Part shown: positions 8,368 to 17,399 of the stretch, one piece after another | How positions within the stretch are numbered: position 1 is the first letter of the stretch | How the letters are laid out: each line of letters begins with the position of its first letter | NCBI GenBank assembly: GCA_945905915.1 | Contig: CAMDQL010000001.1 | Coordinates: 17,498-81,497, forward strand | DNA from: Flavobacterium psychrophilum | GTDB lineage: Bacteria > Bacteroidota > Bacteroidia > Flavobacteriales > Flavobacteriaceae | Direction: 5' to 3' | DNA: 64,000 nt | Position numbers and translations under genes: made by a program | Notes under the pieces: model-generated | The model's database searches: none | What the model was told of the DNA's origin: nothing | Seen by the model: the letters and a program-made list of their open reading frames with translations, nothing else

Positions 8368-9324
8368 ATGGAAACTAAAAATGCTGCCAATTGCCCGATT
8401 TGTAAAAAAACCGAAAGTTCTTTTTACCTATCTACAAATGCGCTAATGCATGAGCCAAATAATGAGCTTTATACATTTGATATTTGTACTAATTGCGAAG
8501 CCGTATTTTTAACAAATCCAGTAACAACTGAACAATTAGAGCATTATTATACAGACAATTACTTGCCTTATAGAGGAGCCGAAGCCTGGGGAAAGTACAG
8601 TTCATTTGTAACCAATAGTCAAAAAAAATTAGATTTAAAACGTGTTACTCTTGTAAAAAAACATCTTAAAAAAAACAATCCTAACCTTAATGTTCTTGAT
8701 GTAGGATGTGGCAATCCAAGTTTTTTGGAAATTTTAGAACAAAAATCAAAAGCAAATTGCACTGGAATTGATTTTTCAGATTCAGGCTGGAAAGATAAAA
8801 GTTTTCCCAACTTAGAACTTAAAAAAATAGCGATTGAAGATTATGTTTCTGATAAACAATTTGATGTAATTACACTTTGGCATTATTTGGAACACGATTA
8901 TAACCCGAGTCAAACCATAGAAGCACTCTATAATTGTCTTAAATCTGGAGGAAAATTAATTATTGAAGTACCTGATTATAATAGCATTAGCGCAAAAATT
9001 CAAAAATCGTATTGGCAAGGTTGGCACAGTCCAAGGCACATTTCGTTACCAACCAAAAAAAGTTTTGACCTTTTGTTTCAAAATGACAAATGGGAAATTA
9101 AAAAACATTTACGATACGGAACTCTTGATGCGTTTACCCTATGGTGGCTTGGCAAAATGCAAAAAAAAGGAGTCGATTGGTCTGGCAGTATGTCTAAACA
9201 TTTTTGGTCGCTTGTGTTTTTAAAAGTGATTACATTTCCAATTTTTACTTTTGAAAAACTAGTTCCAATGGGCGTACAAATAGTTGTAGTTGAAAAAAGA
9301 AATCTAAATAAGGATGGATCATAA
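8368..9324 (+). CDS. class I SAM-dependent methyltransferase with N-terminal zinc ribbon
   Basis: Protein of 318 aa. The N-terminus carries CPIC (Cys9, Cys12) and CTNC (Cys40, Cys43), a probable zinc ribbon. The methyltransferase fold follows, with motif I VLDVGCGNPSFLEIL near residue 110 and a later TLWHYLEHDYNP motif. Such proteins methylate sugars, lipids or small molecules, and the substrate cannot be read from the sequence. It begins 107 bp after crtZ and ends 26 bp before the CrtA-like gene, so it sits inside the carotenoid block. A role in methylating a carotenoid hydroxyl or its sugar is possible but unproven. Confidence 0.8.
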   Translation: METKNAANCPICKKTESSFYLSTNALMHEPNNELYTFDICTNCEAVFLTNPVTTEQLEHYYTDNYLPYRGAEAWGKYSSFVTNSQKKLDLKRVTLVKKHLKKNNPNLNVLDVGCGNPSFLEILEQKSKANCTGIDFSDSGWKDKSFPNLELKKIAIEDYVSDKQFDVITLWHYLEHDYNPSQTIEALYNCLKSGGKLIIEVPDYNSISAKIQKSYWQGWHSPRHISLPTKKSFDLLFQNDKWEIKKHLRYGTLDAFTLWWLGKMQKKGVDWSGSMSKHFWSLVFLKVITFPIFTFEKLVPMGVQIVVVEKRNLNKDGS

Positions 9325-9350
9325 ATCCTTCTAAAATATAATACAAACTA

Positions 9351-10058
9351 ATGAGCCAAATAACCACTTGTACTTTTTTTAAATTGGAAACTTTTTCCAA
9401 TAAACTTTGGGCATTTTCGCAAATGCAATTAGGTCATGCACATTTCAAAAACATTGAAGGATTAGTCTTCTACAAACTGCTGGGTTCAGGTGCTGAAAAT
9501 GGTTTTAGTTCAAAACCCAACTTTGGTACTTATGCCTTATTATGCATTTGGGAATCAGAAATAAAGGCTACTGCTTTTTTTGAAAACAATTCATTTTTTA
9601 ACAATTATAAATCGAGAAGCGCCGAGTCATTCACCGTTTTTGCACACGCAGCAGAAGCACATGGAAAATGGGATGGAAAACAACCCTTTGTTTCCCATGC
9701 TACTTTGGCTTTAGATAAACCAGTTATGGTTTTAACAAGAGCCAGTATTCGGTTTTCAAAATTGATTTCTTTTTGGAGAAAAGTAGGCCAAGTAAGTAAA
9801 AGTTTAGAAGAGTACGATGGATTAGCGCTGTCAATAGGCGTTGGCGAATGGCCTTTAATCCAACAAGCGACTTTAAGCATTTGGAAAACCCAAGCAGAAA
9901 TGATCGATTATGCCTATAAAAATGAAAAGCATAAAGAGGTGGTTCGTCTTACCAGAAAACTAAAATGGTATAAAGAAGAGTTGTTTGCAAGATTTATTCC
10001 ATATAAATTTATAGGGCAGTGGAAGGGTAAAAATGTTGCCAATTTTTTAGAGATTTAA
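9351..10058 (+). CDS. CrtA-like carotenoid oxygenase (spheroidene monooxygenase family, probable 2'-hydroxylase)
   Basis: Soluble protein of 235 aa. The segment GVGEWPLIQQATLSIWKTQ near residues 163-181 matches the conserved core of spheroidene monooxygenase CrtA, and HATLALDKPVMVLTRASIR earlier also fits. CrtA oxidises C-2 of acyclic carotenoids. As I recall, a crtA-related gene of Flavobacterium strain P99-3 was reported to encode a carotenoid 2-hydroxylase of myxol synthesis, and this gene is a good candidate for the same role. The gene is 26 bp downstream of the methyltransferase and probably shares its transcript. Confidence 0.75.
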   Translation: MSQITTCTFFKLETFSNKLWAFSQMQLGHAHFKNIEGLVFYKLLGSGAENGFSSKPNFGTYALLCIWESEIKATAFFENNSFFNNYKSRSAESFTVFAHAAEAHGKWDGKQPFVSHATLALDKPVMVLTRASIRFSKLISFWRKVGQVSKSLEEYDGLALSIGVGEWPLIQQATLSIWKTQAEMIDYAYKNEKHKEVVRLTRKLKWYKEELFARFIPYKFIGQWKGKNVANFLEI

Positions 10059-10202
10059 TTATTTAATGTCTTATTTAATTGTAATCAATAGATTTAGAAA
10101 TTGAATTTTGAAGTTGGTGTTTAACTTTTTGCATTTTTTTTGTAACTTTTTTTTCATACTCTACGTATAACTATCAGAACTTTTAATAAGTAAGGAAATT
10201 CA

Positions 10203-11066
10203 ATGAGACAACTTAAAATTACCAAGCAGGTAACTAATCGTGAAACTGCTTCTTTAGACAAATATTTACAAGAAATTGGAAAAGTTGACCTTATTACTGC
10301 TGATGAAGAAGTAGAATTAGCTCAAAAAATTAAAGCGGGAGACCAAAAAGCTTTAGAAAAATTAACAAAAGCGAATTTACGTTTTGTGGTATCAGTTGCA
10401 AAACAATATCAAAATCAAGGACTTACACTTCCAGATTTAATTAATGAAGGAAATTTAGGATTGATAAAAGCTGCGCAACGTTTTGACGAAACACGTGGTT
10501 TCAAATTCATTTCCTATGCCGTTTGGTGGATTCGTCAATCGATTTTACAAGCGTTGGCTGAACAATCTCGAATTGTGCGTTTACCGTTAAATAAAATTGG
10601 ATCTATCAATAAAATCAACAAAATGTATGCCTTGCTTGAACAATCGCAAGAGCGTGCACCATCTGCTGAAGAGATTGCCAAAGAATTAGACATGACCGTA
10701 AATGATGTAAAAGAGTCTATGAAAAACTCTGGACGTCATCTATCAATGGATGCGCCTTTAGTAGAAGGAGAAGATTCTAACTTATACGATGTGTTGCGTT
10801 CTGGTGAATCACCAAATCCAGATAGAGAATTAATTCACGAATCACTTCAAACTGAAATTGAACGTGCTTTAGAAACCTTAACTCCAAGAGAAGCGGATGT
10901 AGTTCGTTTGTATTTTGGTTTAAGCGATCAGCATCCAATGACGTTAGAAGAAATTGGCGAAACATTCGATTTAACTCGCGAGCGTGTGCGTCAAATTAAA
11001 GAAAAAGCTATCCGTAGATTGAAACATACTTCAAGAAGTAAAATATTGAAAACCTATTTGGGATAA
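10203..11066 (+). CDS. rpoD: primary RNA polymerase sigma factor
   Basis: Sigma-70 family factor of 287 aa, the short form that serves as the housekeeping sigma factor in Bacteroidota. It lacks the long region 1.1 and non-conserved insert of E. coli RpoD. Region 1.2 is [16 protein letters not shown], region 2 contains [18 protein letters not shown] and the core-promoter residues [10 protein letters not shown], region 3 follows, and region 4 has the helix-turn-helix [20 protein letters not shown]. This factor reads the TAnnTTTG promoters found through the window. It is monocistronic and ends at a terminator. Confidence 0.96.
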   Translation: MRQLKITKQVTNRETASLDKYLQEIGKVDLITADEEVELAQKIKAGDQKALEKLTKANLRFVVSVAKQYQNQGLTLPDLINEGNLGLIKAAQRFDETRGFKFISYAVWWIRQSILQALAEQSRIVRLPLNKIGSINKINKMYALLEQSQERAPSAEEIAKELDMTVNDVKESMKNSGRHLSMDAPLVEGEDSNLYDVLRSGESPNPDRELIHESLQTEIERALETLTPREADVVRLYFGLSDQHPMTLEEIGETFDLTRERVRQIKEKAIRRLKHTSRSKILKTYLG

Positions 11067-11069
11067 ATT

Positions 11070-11106
11070 TAGTCGTAAAGTCTAAAGCCGAAAGTCTTAA
11101 TGTTAA
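11070..11106. repeat. intergenic shuffled-word repeat after rpoD
   Basis: Built from near copies of AAAGTC and AAAGCCG: AGTCGTAAAGTC, TAAAGCCG, AAAGTCTTAATG. It lies between the rpoD stop codon and its terminator and is non-coding. Confidence 0.5.
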
Positions 11107-11136
11107 AACTCCGGAATCACTTTCGGAGTTTTTTTA
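11106..11136 (+). terminator. terminator after rpoD
   Basis: AACTCCG and CGGAGTT form the stem, followed by a run of T residues, about 40 bp after the rpoD stop codon. Confidence 0.8.
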
Positions 11137-11170
11137 AAAATCTACTTTTTTGCACAAACAATATACTTAA

Positions 11171-11830
11171 ATGAAAAACACTTTAATTGCTCCTTCGGTT
11201 TTAGCTGCCGATTTTGCTAATTTACAACGCGACATTGAAATGATTAATGCCAGTGAAGCCGATTGGTTTCATATTGATATTATGGATGGCGTTTTTGTGC
11301 CGAATATTTCTTTTGGAATGCCCGTTTTAGATGCTATTAACAAACATGCCAAAAAAACGATTGATGTACATTTAATGATAGTAGATCCTGACCGATACAT
11401 TTCAACTTTTGCTAAATTAGGAGCAAATGTATTAACGGTTCACTACGAAGCGTGCAACCATTTACACCGAACATTACAAGCGATAAAAGCAGAAGGTATG
11501 AAAGCTGGGGTAGCATTAAATCCACACACTAACGTAGACTTACTTGAAGATGTGATTCAGGATATAGATTTAGTATGTATTATGAGTGTAAATCCAGGTT
11601 TTGGAGGGCAATCATTCATTGAGAATACTTTTGCAAAAGTTGAAAAACTAAAAGCTTTAATCAACAAAAAAAATGCTGCTACATTAATTGAAATTGACGG
11701 CGGTGTAACCAATAAAAACGCAAAACAATTAGTCGATGCTGGTGCAGATGTTTTAGTAGCAGGAAGTTATGTTTTTAGCGCGCAGGATCCAATTGCAACT
11801 ATTGCTGATTTAAAGCAAATAACTAAATAA
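11171..11830 (+). CDS. rpe: ribulose-phosphate 3-epimerase
   Basis: TIM-barrel enzyme of 219 aa that interconverts ribulose 5-phosphate and xylulose 5-phosphate in the pentose phosphate pathway. Typical motifs are APSVLAADFANL at the N-terminus, HIDIMDGVFVPNISFG (metal ligands His and Asp), DVHLMI, VNPGFGGQSFI (phosphate loop) and IEIDGGV near the C-terminus. Length is normal and the gene stands alone between the rpoD terminator and an intergenic region. Confidence 0.97.
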   Translation: MKNTLIAPSVLAADFANLQRDIEMINASEADWFHIDIMDGVFVPNISFGMPVLDAINKHAKKTIDVHLMIVDPDRYISTFAKLGANVLTVHYEACNHLHRTLQAIKAEGMKAGVALNPHTNVDLLEDVIQDIDLVCIMSVNPGFGGQSFIENTFAKVEKLKALINKKNAATLIEIDGGVTNKNAKQLVDAGADVLVAGSYVFSAQDPIATIADLKQITK

Positions 11831-12035
11831 TAAACTAATTTGTTAAAAAATTAAAATTCTAGGGTTGGGTTGGTTAGTTTGTCATGTGCTTAAGATTAAA
11901 GTATCCTCACTTCCAAACCCCCGTCTAATTAATTAACCAAGGGACTATCCACATATAAGTGTGTGTATTAAAATATTTCTTGGTACAATTGATATATAAA
12001 CGTTAAATTTACAAAGAAAATAATTTGTAAACAAT

Positions 12036-13079
12036 ATGAAAAAGTTTTTAGTCTTATTATTAGGAATAGCTTTAGTTTATTCTTGTTCAACTAGTACTGA
12101 TGAAAATGGAAATTCTACAACTACTGTTGTGCCGGTAGGACCATCTAATTTAACGGGATCAGTTGCATCTTCAACACAAATTAATCTTTCATGGACAGAC
12201 AATTCTACAAATGAAACAGGATATAAAATCGAACGCAAAACAGGAACAGAGATATATGCAATAATTGGTACTACAGCAACTAATGTTACTACATTTAACG
12301 ATACTGGTTTAACTCCAAACACTACTTACACTTATAGAGTTTATTCTTACAATACAGTTGGAAATTCGCTTACTTATAGTAATGCAATAACTTTAACAAC
12401 CTCAAATTCCACGGCTATAAATGTGTCTGGGCCTAATGTAACCGATATTGATGGAAACACGTATCAATCAGTAACCAACTGCGGCCTAATATTTACAAAA
12501 CAAAATTTAAATGTTTCAAAATATACGGATGGCACTCCCATACCTCAAGTAACAGACCAAACCCAATGGGGAAACTTAACTACTGGGGCATGGTGCTATT
12601 ATGCAAATAACACCGCCAATGGCAAAACCTATGGAAAGTTATACAATTGGTTTGCAGTAGCGGGTATTTATAATTCAGCTTCAGCCACAAACCCAGCTCT
12701 TAGAAAGAAATTGGCTCCAACGGGATGGCATATACCAACTGATACTGAATGGACTCAATTAGTAGATTGTTTGGGAGGTTCAACTGTGGCAGGCGGAAAA
12801 ATGAAGTCAACGGGAACCATTCAAGCAGGAAATGGCCTTTGGCAGAGCCCTAACGCAATGGCAACCAACGAATCAGGTTTCACAGGTCTTCCAGGAGGAG
12901 AAAGATATGTCACATACTACAGCGGTATTGGTAATGGCGGTATTTGGTGGAGTTCTTCTGAGGTCAATTTTGCACCCTCAAGTCCTTGGGCCTTCTTCTT
13001 GGATTACGGTTATGGTAATATCTATGGAGATAACTACTCAAGAGAATTCGGTTACTCGGTGCGTTGTATTAAGGATTAG
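12036..13079 (+). CDS. lipoprotein with fibronectin type III and FISUMP domains
   Basis: Exported lipoprotein of 347 aa. The signal peptide ends in a lipobox (ALVYSC, Cys17). A fibronectin type III domain spans about residues 36-125 (SNLTGSVASSTQINLSW to YRVYSYNTVGNS). The C-terminal half is a FISUMP (Fibrobacter succinogenes major paralogous) domain with YGKLYNWFAV, LAPTGWHIPTDTEW, SGFTGLPGGER, WWSSSE and a final SVRCIKD. These domains are found in secreted surface proteins of Bacteroidota and their ligand is not known to me. It is a single gene with no recognisable partner, next to a tRNA gene, and may be accessory. Confidence 0.85.
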   Translation: MKKFLVLLLGIALVYSCSTSTDENGNSTTTVVPVGPSNLTGSVASSTQINLSWTDNSTNETGYKIERKTGTEIYAIIGTTATNVTTFNDTGLTPNTTYTYRVYSYNTVGNSLTYSNAITLTTSNSTAINVSGPNVTDIDGNTYQSVTNCGLIFTKQNLNVSKYTDGTPIPQVTDQTQWGNLTTGAWCYYANNTANGKTYGKLYNWFAVAGIYNSASATNPALRKKLAPTGWHIPTDTEWTQLVDCLGGSTVAGGKMKSTGTIQAGNGLWQSPNAMATNESGFTGLPGGERYVTYYSGIGNGGIWWSSSEVNFAPSSPWAFFLDYGYGNIYGDNYSREFGYSVRCIKD

Positions 13080-13100
13080 AATTTTAGCCCTTTAAAAAAT

Positions 13101-13130
13101 AAAACCACATTATCAATGATGTGATTTTTT
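13101..13130 (+). terminator. terminator after the FISUMP lipoprotein gene
   Basis: CACAT and ATGTG, flanked by A-rich and T-rich arms, form a hairpin followed by six T residues, 22 bp after the stop codon. Confidence 0.6.
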
Positions 13131-13283
13131 GCTAAAATGACAAACAAAAAGTTCCAATATAATCGTTTGCTTTGTTGCGTTGGGCTGTTTTAGAAGCCGG
13201 ACGAAGTTTAAATTATGAGTAGGAATGAAATAAATTTGACTTAAAAAAATTTCTCAAAGTTCCGCATATAAAAAACTTTAAAC

Positions 13284-13318
13284 AAAAAAACGCTCAAACA
13301 AGTTTGGCGTTTTTTTTG
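13284..13318 (-). terminator. hairpin downstream of tRNA-Arg
   Basis: AAACGC and GCGTTT with CAAA and TTTG inside form a stem interrupted by one bulged base, with A/T tracts on both sides. It lies 18 bp past the 3' end of the minus-strand tRNA and would terminate it. Confidence 0.65.
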
Positions 13319-13335
13319 TTTAAAATATTTATTAG

Positions 13336-13409
13336 TGACCTCGGCAGGGTTCGAACCTGCAACCAACGGAGCCGAAATCCGTCATTCTATCCAGTTGAAC
13401 TACGAAGCC
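13336..13409 (-). tRNA. tRNA-Arg (anticodon UCG)
   Basis: A 74 nt cloverleaf on the minus strand. The acceptor stem GGCTTCG pairs with CGAGGTC with two G-U wobbles. The anticodon stem ACGGA/TCCGT encloses the loop TTTCGGC, giving anticodon TCG, which reads CGA. The T arm is GCAGG-TTCGAAC-CCTGC. The discriminator is A and CCA is not encoded. Confidence 0.93.
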
Positions 13410-13416
13410 GTTTTTT

Positions 13417-13476
13417 TTAGATAATAGATTATTAGACTTTGGATAATAGACTTAATCTATTTTCTATATTCTCTAT
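13417..13476. repeat. intergenic shuffled-word repeat between tRNA-Arg and yqeY
   Basis: Permuted copies of ATAATAGA, ATTATTAGACTT, GGATAATAGACTT and AATCTATTTTCTAT follow one another. No coding potential is seen. Confidence 0.5.
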
Positions 13477-13478
13477 TT

Positions 13479-13928
13479 TTAAACTAAAAGTTTTTTAACA
13501 ATTCCAGAAATAACTTTACCTTCTGCTTGTCCACCTATTTGCGCTGAAGCTAAGCCCATAACTTTTCCCATAGCAGCAATTCCTGTAGCACCTGTTTCTG
13601 CAATGATTTTAGAAATAATTGCCTCTACTTCTGATTCTGATAATTGTGCGGGTAAGAATTTTTCGATAACTGCTATTTGGGCTAATTCTGGTTCAGCTAA
13701 ATCGAGACGGTTTTGTGCCGTAAAAATTTCGTAACTGTCTTTACGCATTTTTACTAAACGCTGTAACATTTTAATTTCGTCTGATTCTGACAAACCATCT
13801 GCAGCACCTACTTCAGTTTTGGCTAAAATTATTGCAGACTTTATAGCTCTTAAGGCTTCTAAAGCGACTGAATCTTTTGCTTTCATGGCTTCTTTCATGT
13901 GATCCATGATTTTTACTTCTAAACTCAT
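13479..13928 (-). CDS. yqeY: GatB/YqeY domain-containing protein
   Basis: Cytoplasmic protein of 149 aa that matches the stand-alone YqeY family, related to the tail domain of the amidotransferase subunit GatB, which contacts tRNA. Visible features are an N-terminal helix with LEVKIMDHMKEAMKAKDSVA, then LRAIKSAI, and the C-terminal helical region with MGKVMGLASAQIGGQAEGK. Its precise function is not established. It follows ftsZ, but a terminator and its own -7 element separate them, so it is a distinct unit. Confidence 0.92.
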   Translation of the reverse strand: MSLEVKIMDHMKEAMKAKDSVALEALRAIKSAIILAKTEVGAADGLSESDEIKMLQRLVKMRKDSYEIFTAQNRLDLAEPELAQIAVIEKFLPAQLSESEVEAIISKIIAETGATGIAAMGKVMGLASAQIGGQAEGKVISGIVKKLLV

Positions 13929-13963
13929 ATCTATTGTTGGTGTTTTATTGTTTATTTATTTTG

Positions 13964-13971
13964 CAAAGGTA
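13964..13971 (-). promoter_or_regulatory. -7 element of yqeY
   Basis: On the minus strand this reads TACCTTTG (TAnnTTTG), 35 nt upstream of the yqeY ATG and immediately after the ftsZ terminator. Confidence 0.55.
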
Positions 13972-13972
13972 A

Positions 13973-14001
13973 CAAAAAAACCCGAAAATTGCTCTTCGGG
14001 T
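13973..14001 (-). terminator. terminator of the dcw cluster (after ftsZ)
   Basis: On the minus strand ACCCGAA and TTCGGGT form a 7 bp stem with an 8 nt loop, followed by seven or more T residues, 28 bp past the ftsZ stop codon. Confidence 0.85.
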
Positions 14002-14029
14002 CTTATGAGATAGGTTAGTTTATTGTAAA

Positions 14030-16000
14030 TTAATCTACATTATCATGAAGGAAGGAATTGTTTGAACGAAGCTGTATATCATCGTTACTATCTGTTCCTA
14101 AAGACATTCTAGATTGATTATTGTTTGATGATGGTGCAGATGTTAAATCTATTCCCATTCTTTTATAGGCGGGCTCTTTCTCATATTCATCAATTTGAGC
14201 GTTGTTGTTGTTGAATTTATGATTGAAATCCTTCATTTTAAGTTTACGTTCTTCGGCTCTAAATTTTAATGTTTCTTCAATAGACATTTCTAATGGTGAA
14301 ACCGCATCAAAATGAATGTTATTTTCAAGTTTCTCAACTTCTTTTTTCATTGTAAAATTGAGCTCTTCGTCAACAGGTTCATTAACCATATTAACCTCTT
14401 TTGTTGCTTCAATTTGAGTCTCTATTTCTAAATAGTCTTCTAATGAATATTTAATAATACCGTTTTGATTCACTTCAGTAACTGGTACAACATTTATTAG
14501 ATCTTTCACTTCTAATGAACGCGTTTCCTCAGTTAAATCAAACACAATGGTATTTTCAACTTGGGATTCTGATTTAATATCAAATAAATCCAATTCAAAA
14601 TTAAAATCTTCTTTTGCTATTACAAATTCTGGATCTATAACCTGAATTTCTCTAATTTGTGGTGTGATAATTTCAAAATTGTTTTGTGCGGGTGCCGAAA
14701 CAATTTCGAAAGTTACCTGAATGTCTTTAAGAAAATCTGTTGTAGGTACTAAATCAATTGTAGCAACAGATTCATTAATTTCAAAAACTGACTCTTCTGC
14801 TTCATCTAATGAGAATACAATTTTTGGTGTTACTTCTTCAACAACAGGAGCTTCACTTTTGGCAATTACTTCATTCAACTCAGGTGCTTCAAAAATAGGC
14901 TCATTCACTGAAAGTGATGCAATCGTGTCATTCAATAAAACATGAACACTTTTTTGGTCGTCTTCAAGCGAGTGAATTATTTTTTTCGGTTCTGTATTTA
15001 CAATTTCGGCTTGTTGCTCTACATTAAATCCTGTTGCAATAACGGTTACAGAAATAGCATCACCTAATGTTTCTTCTTCACCAACTCCCATGATGATATT
15101 AGCATTAAAACCTGCTTCAGCCTGAATATAGTCGTTGATTTCACCTATTTCATCGATGGTAATTTCATTAGCTTCATCAGTACCTGATACAATTAATAAT
15201 AATACATTTTTTGCACCTGTAATTTTATTGTCATTCAATAAAGGAGAATCTAAAGCACTAGAAATTGCTTGCTTAGCACGATCTTCTCCAGATGCAGCTG
15301 CTGATCCCATGATTGCTGTTCCGCTATTTGATAATACGGTTTTAGCATCTTTAAGGTCAATATTTTGTGTATAGTGATGTGTAATTACTTCGGCAATTCC
15401 TCTTGAAGCTGTTGCTAAAACTTCGTCAGCTTTAGAAAAACCTGCTTTGAAACCTAAGTTTCCGTATACTTCACGTAATTTATTATTATTGATAACAACT
15501 AAAGAATCTACTTGTTTACGTAAACGTTCTACTCCAGCTAACGCTTGCTCAGAGCGAACTTTTCCTTCAAACTGAAAAGGAATTGTAACAATACCAACGG
15601 TAAGAATGTCTCTGTCTTTTGCTAATTGTGCAATAACAGGAGCAGCACCCGTTCCAGTTCCTCCACCCATTCCAGCGGTGATAAAAACCATTTTGGTATT
15701 ACTATCTAACATTTTTTCGATTTCGGCAATACTTTCGATTGCAGATTGTTGACCTACTTCAGGATTTGCTCCAGCACCCAGACCCTCAGTAAGGTTTACA
15801 CCCAGCTGAATCTTATTGGGTACAGGACTGTTTTGCAATGCCTGAGAATCGGTATTACAAACTATAAAATCAACACCTTTAATGCCTTGTTTAAACATGT
15901 GGTTTATGGCATTACTACCTCCCCCTCCAACGCCAATTACTTTAATTACGTTCGATTGGTTTTTAGGTAAATCAAATGAAATGTTTCCAAATTCTGACAT
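14030..16000 (-). CDS. ftsZ: cell division protein FtsZ
   Basis: Tubulin-like GTPase that forms the division ring. At 656 aa it is much longer than E. coli FtsZ (383 aa), because a poorly conserved, acidic tail of roughly 300 residues follows the core. The N-terminal GTPase domain contains [13 protein letters not shown] and the tubulin signature [14 protein letters not shown], and the T7-loop region [11 protein letters not shown] is present. The C-terminal end has [12 protein letters not shown] and a basic, asparagine-rich end ([10 protein letters not shown]). Long tails are common in Bacteroidota. It is the last gene of the cluster, 11 bp after ftsA. Confidence 0.97.
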   Translation of the reverse strand: MSEFGNISFDLPKNQSNVIKVIGVGGGGSNAINHMFKQGIKGVDFIVCNTDSQALQNSPVPNKIQLGVNLTEGLGAGANPEVGQQSAIESIAEIEKMLDSNTKMVFITAGMGGGTGTGAAPVIAQLAKDRDILTVGIVTIPFQFEGKVRSEQALAGVERLRKQVDSLVVINNNKLREVYGNLGFKAGFSKADEVLATASRGIAEVITHHYTQNIDLKDAKTVLSNSGTAIMGSAAASGEDRAKQAISSALDSPLLNDNKITGAKNVLLLIVSGTDEANEITIDEIGEINDYIQAEAGFNANIIMGVGEEETLGDAISVTVIATGFNVEQQAEIVNTEPKKIIHSLEDDQKSVHVLLNDTIASLSVNEPIFEAPELNEVIAKSEAPVVEEVTPKIVFSLDEAEESVFEINESVATIDLVPTTDFLKDIQVTFEIVSAPAQNNFEIITPQIREIQVIDPEFVIAKEDFNFELDLFDIKSESQVENTIVFDLTEETRSLEVKDLINVVPVTEVNQNGIIKYSLEDYLEIETQIEATKEVNMVNEPVDEELNFTMKKEVEKLENNIHFDAVSPLEMSIEETLKFRAEERKLKMKDFNHKFNNNNAQIDEYEKEPAYKRMGIDLTSAPSSNNNQSRMSLGTDSNDDIQLRSNNSFLHDNVD

Positions 16001-16011
16001 AGTAGTTCCTT

Positions 16012-17391
16012 TTATTCTGCGTTATCTAAAAATTCTTTAATCTTATCTATATATTTATCAAAAAACGAACGTTTGATTTTCTCGTCGGTTGTTTCTTGAT
16101 GTGTAGAATGAGTAGCCTGTAACTCTTCTTTATCTTCAGCCATAACAGGTGTTTCTGTTACAACTTGAGCTCGTGCAACCACTTCTGGTTCTTCTTTTTT
16201 CATTTCTACAAATGGCGTAGCACTTTTTGTATTATTTCGAATACTGTTCATTACTAAACCAACTGCAGTTGCATACAATGGACTTGATAATTCTTCGTTT
16301 GAATCTCCAGCCAAATGCTCATTTGGATATCCTATTCTGGTATCCATTCCAGTAATATATTCAACAAGCTGTTTAATGTGTTGCAACTGAGCGCCACCTC
16401 CTGTTAAAACAATCCCTGCAATTAATTTTTTCTTTGGATCTTCGTGACCGTATAATTTAATTTCAGCATAAACTTGTTCAATAATTTCCACCACTCTAGC
16501 GTGAATAATTTTTGATAAGTTTTTTAACGAAATTTCTTTTGGCTCTCTTCCTCTTAATCCAGGAATTGAAACAATTTCGTTGTCTCTATTTTCACCTGGC
16601 CATGCCGATCCAAAACGAGTTTTTAACAACTCAGCTTGTTTTTCAATAATCGAGCAACCTTCTTTAATATCTTCTGTAATTACATTTCCTCCAAACGGAA
16701 CAACTGAGGTGTGACGGATAATACCATCTTTAAAAATGGCTAAATCAGTAGTTCCACCTCCTATATCAATTAATGCAACTCCTGCTTCTTTTTCTTCTTG
16801 ACTCAAAACAGCATCTGCAGAAGCTAATGGTTCTAGGGTTAATCCAGATAATTCTAATCCGGCACTTTTTACACATCTGCCTAAATTGCGAATTGAAGCT
16901 GCTTGTCCTACCACAACATGAAAACTAGATTCTAGTCTTCCGCCATACATTCCAATAGGTTCTTTTATTTCGGCTTGTCCATCAATTTTAAATTCCTGAG
17001 GCAAAACGTGAATAATTTCTTCGCCTGGCAACATTGCTAATTTATGTACTTGACCAATAAGTGTGTCAATATCAACATCGCCAATTACTTCTTCTGAATT
17101 TGGTCTACTGATGTAATCACTGTGTTGAATACTGCGAATGTGTTGCCCAGCAATTCCTACAACTACATCATTAATTTTATACCCTGAATCGTTTTCTGCT
17201 TCTGAAACTGCTTGCTGAATCGACTGAATTGTTTGTGTGATATTGTTAACAACACCTCGATGAACACCTAAACTTTTAGATTTTCCTACACCAAGAATTT
17301 CTAGCTTTCCGTATTCATTTTTCTTACCAATCATTGCTACAATTTTAGTTGTACCAATGTCTAATCCTACTGCGATGTTGTCTTTGTTCAT
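16012..17391 (-). CDS. ftsA: cell division protein FtsA
   Basis: Actin-like ATPase of 459 aa that tethers FtsZ to the membrane. The phosphate-binding motifs are visible: AVGLDIGTTKIVAMIG at the N-terminus, LIDIGGGTTDLAIFKDG in the middle and IVLTGGGAQL near residue 325. An SHS2/1C domain follows the first motif. A variable linker of about 60 residues leads to the C-terminal segment SFFDKYIDKIKEFLDN, a probable amphipathic membrane-targeting helix. It sits between ftsQ (8 bp) and ftsZ (11 bp). Confidence 0.96.
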   Translation of the reverse strand: MNKDNIAVGLDIGTTKIVAMIGKKNEYGKLEILGVGKSKSLGVHRGVVNNITQTIQSIQQAVSEAENDSGYKINDVVVGIAGQHIRSIQHSDYISRPNSEEVIGDVDIDTLIGQVHKLAMLPGEEIIHVLPQEFKIDGQAEIKEPIGMYGGRLESSFHVVVGQAASIRNLGRCVKSAGLELSGLTLEPLASADAVLSQEEKEAGVALIDIGGGTTDLAIFKDGIIRHTSVVPFGGNVITEDIKEGCSIIEKQAELLKTRFGSAWPGENRDNEIVSIPGLRGREPKEISLKNLSKIIHARVVEIIEQVYAEIKLYGHEDPKKKLIAGIVLTGGGAQLQHIKQLVEYITGMDTRIGYPNEHLAGDSNEELSSPLYATAVGLVMNSIRNNTKSATPFVEMKKEEPEVVARAQVVTETPVMAEDKEELQATHSTHQETTDEKIKRSFFDKYIDKIKEFLDNAE

Positions 17392-17399
17392 AATTTATT

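Noticed and set aside
11831-12035. Possible small RNA between rpe and the FISUMP gene (C-run near 11920, ACATATAAGTGTGTGT near 11951)
   Set aside because: No convincing hairpin-plus-T-tract or promoter pair could be seen, so no RNA gene is claimed.
13148-13225. Minus-strand frame of about 24 codons upstream of the tRNA-Arg terminator, possibly an old gene fragment
   Set aside because: It is too short and has no recognisable motif. The sequence is slightly richer in G+C than its surroundings, but that alone does not support a feature.
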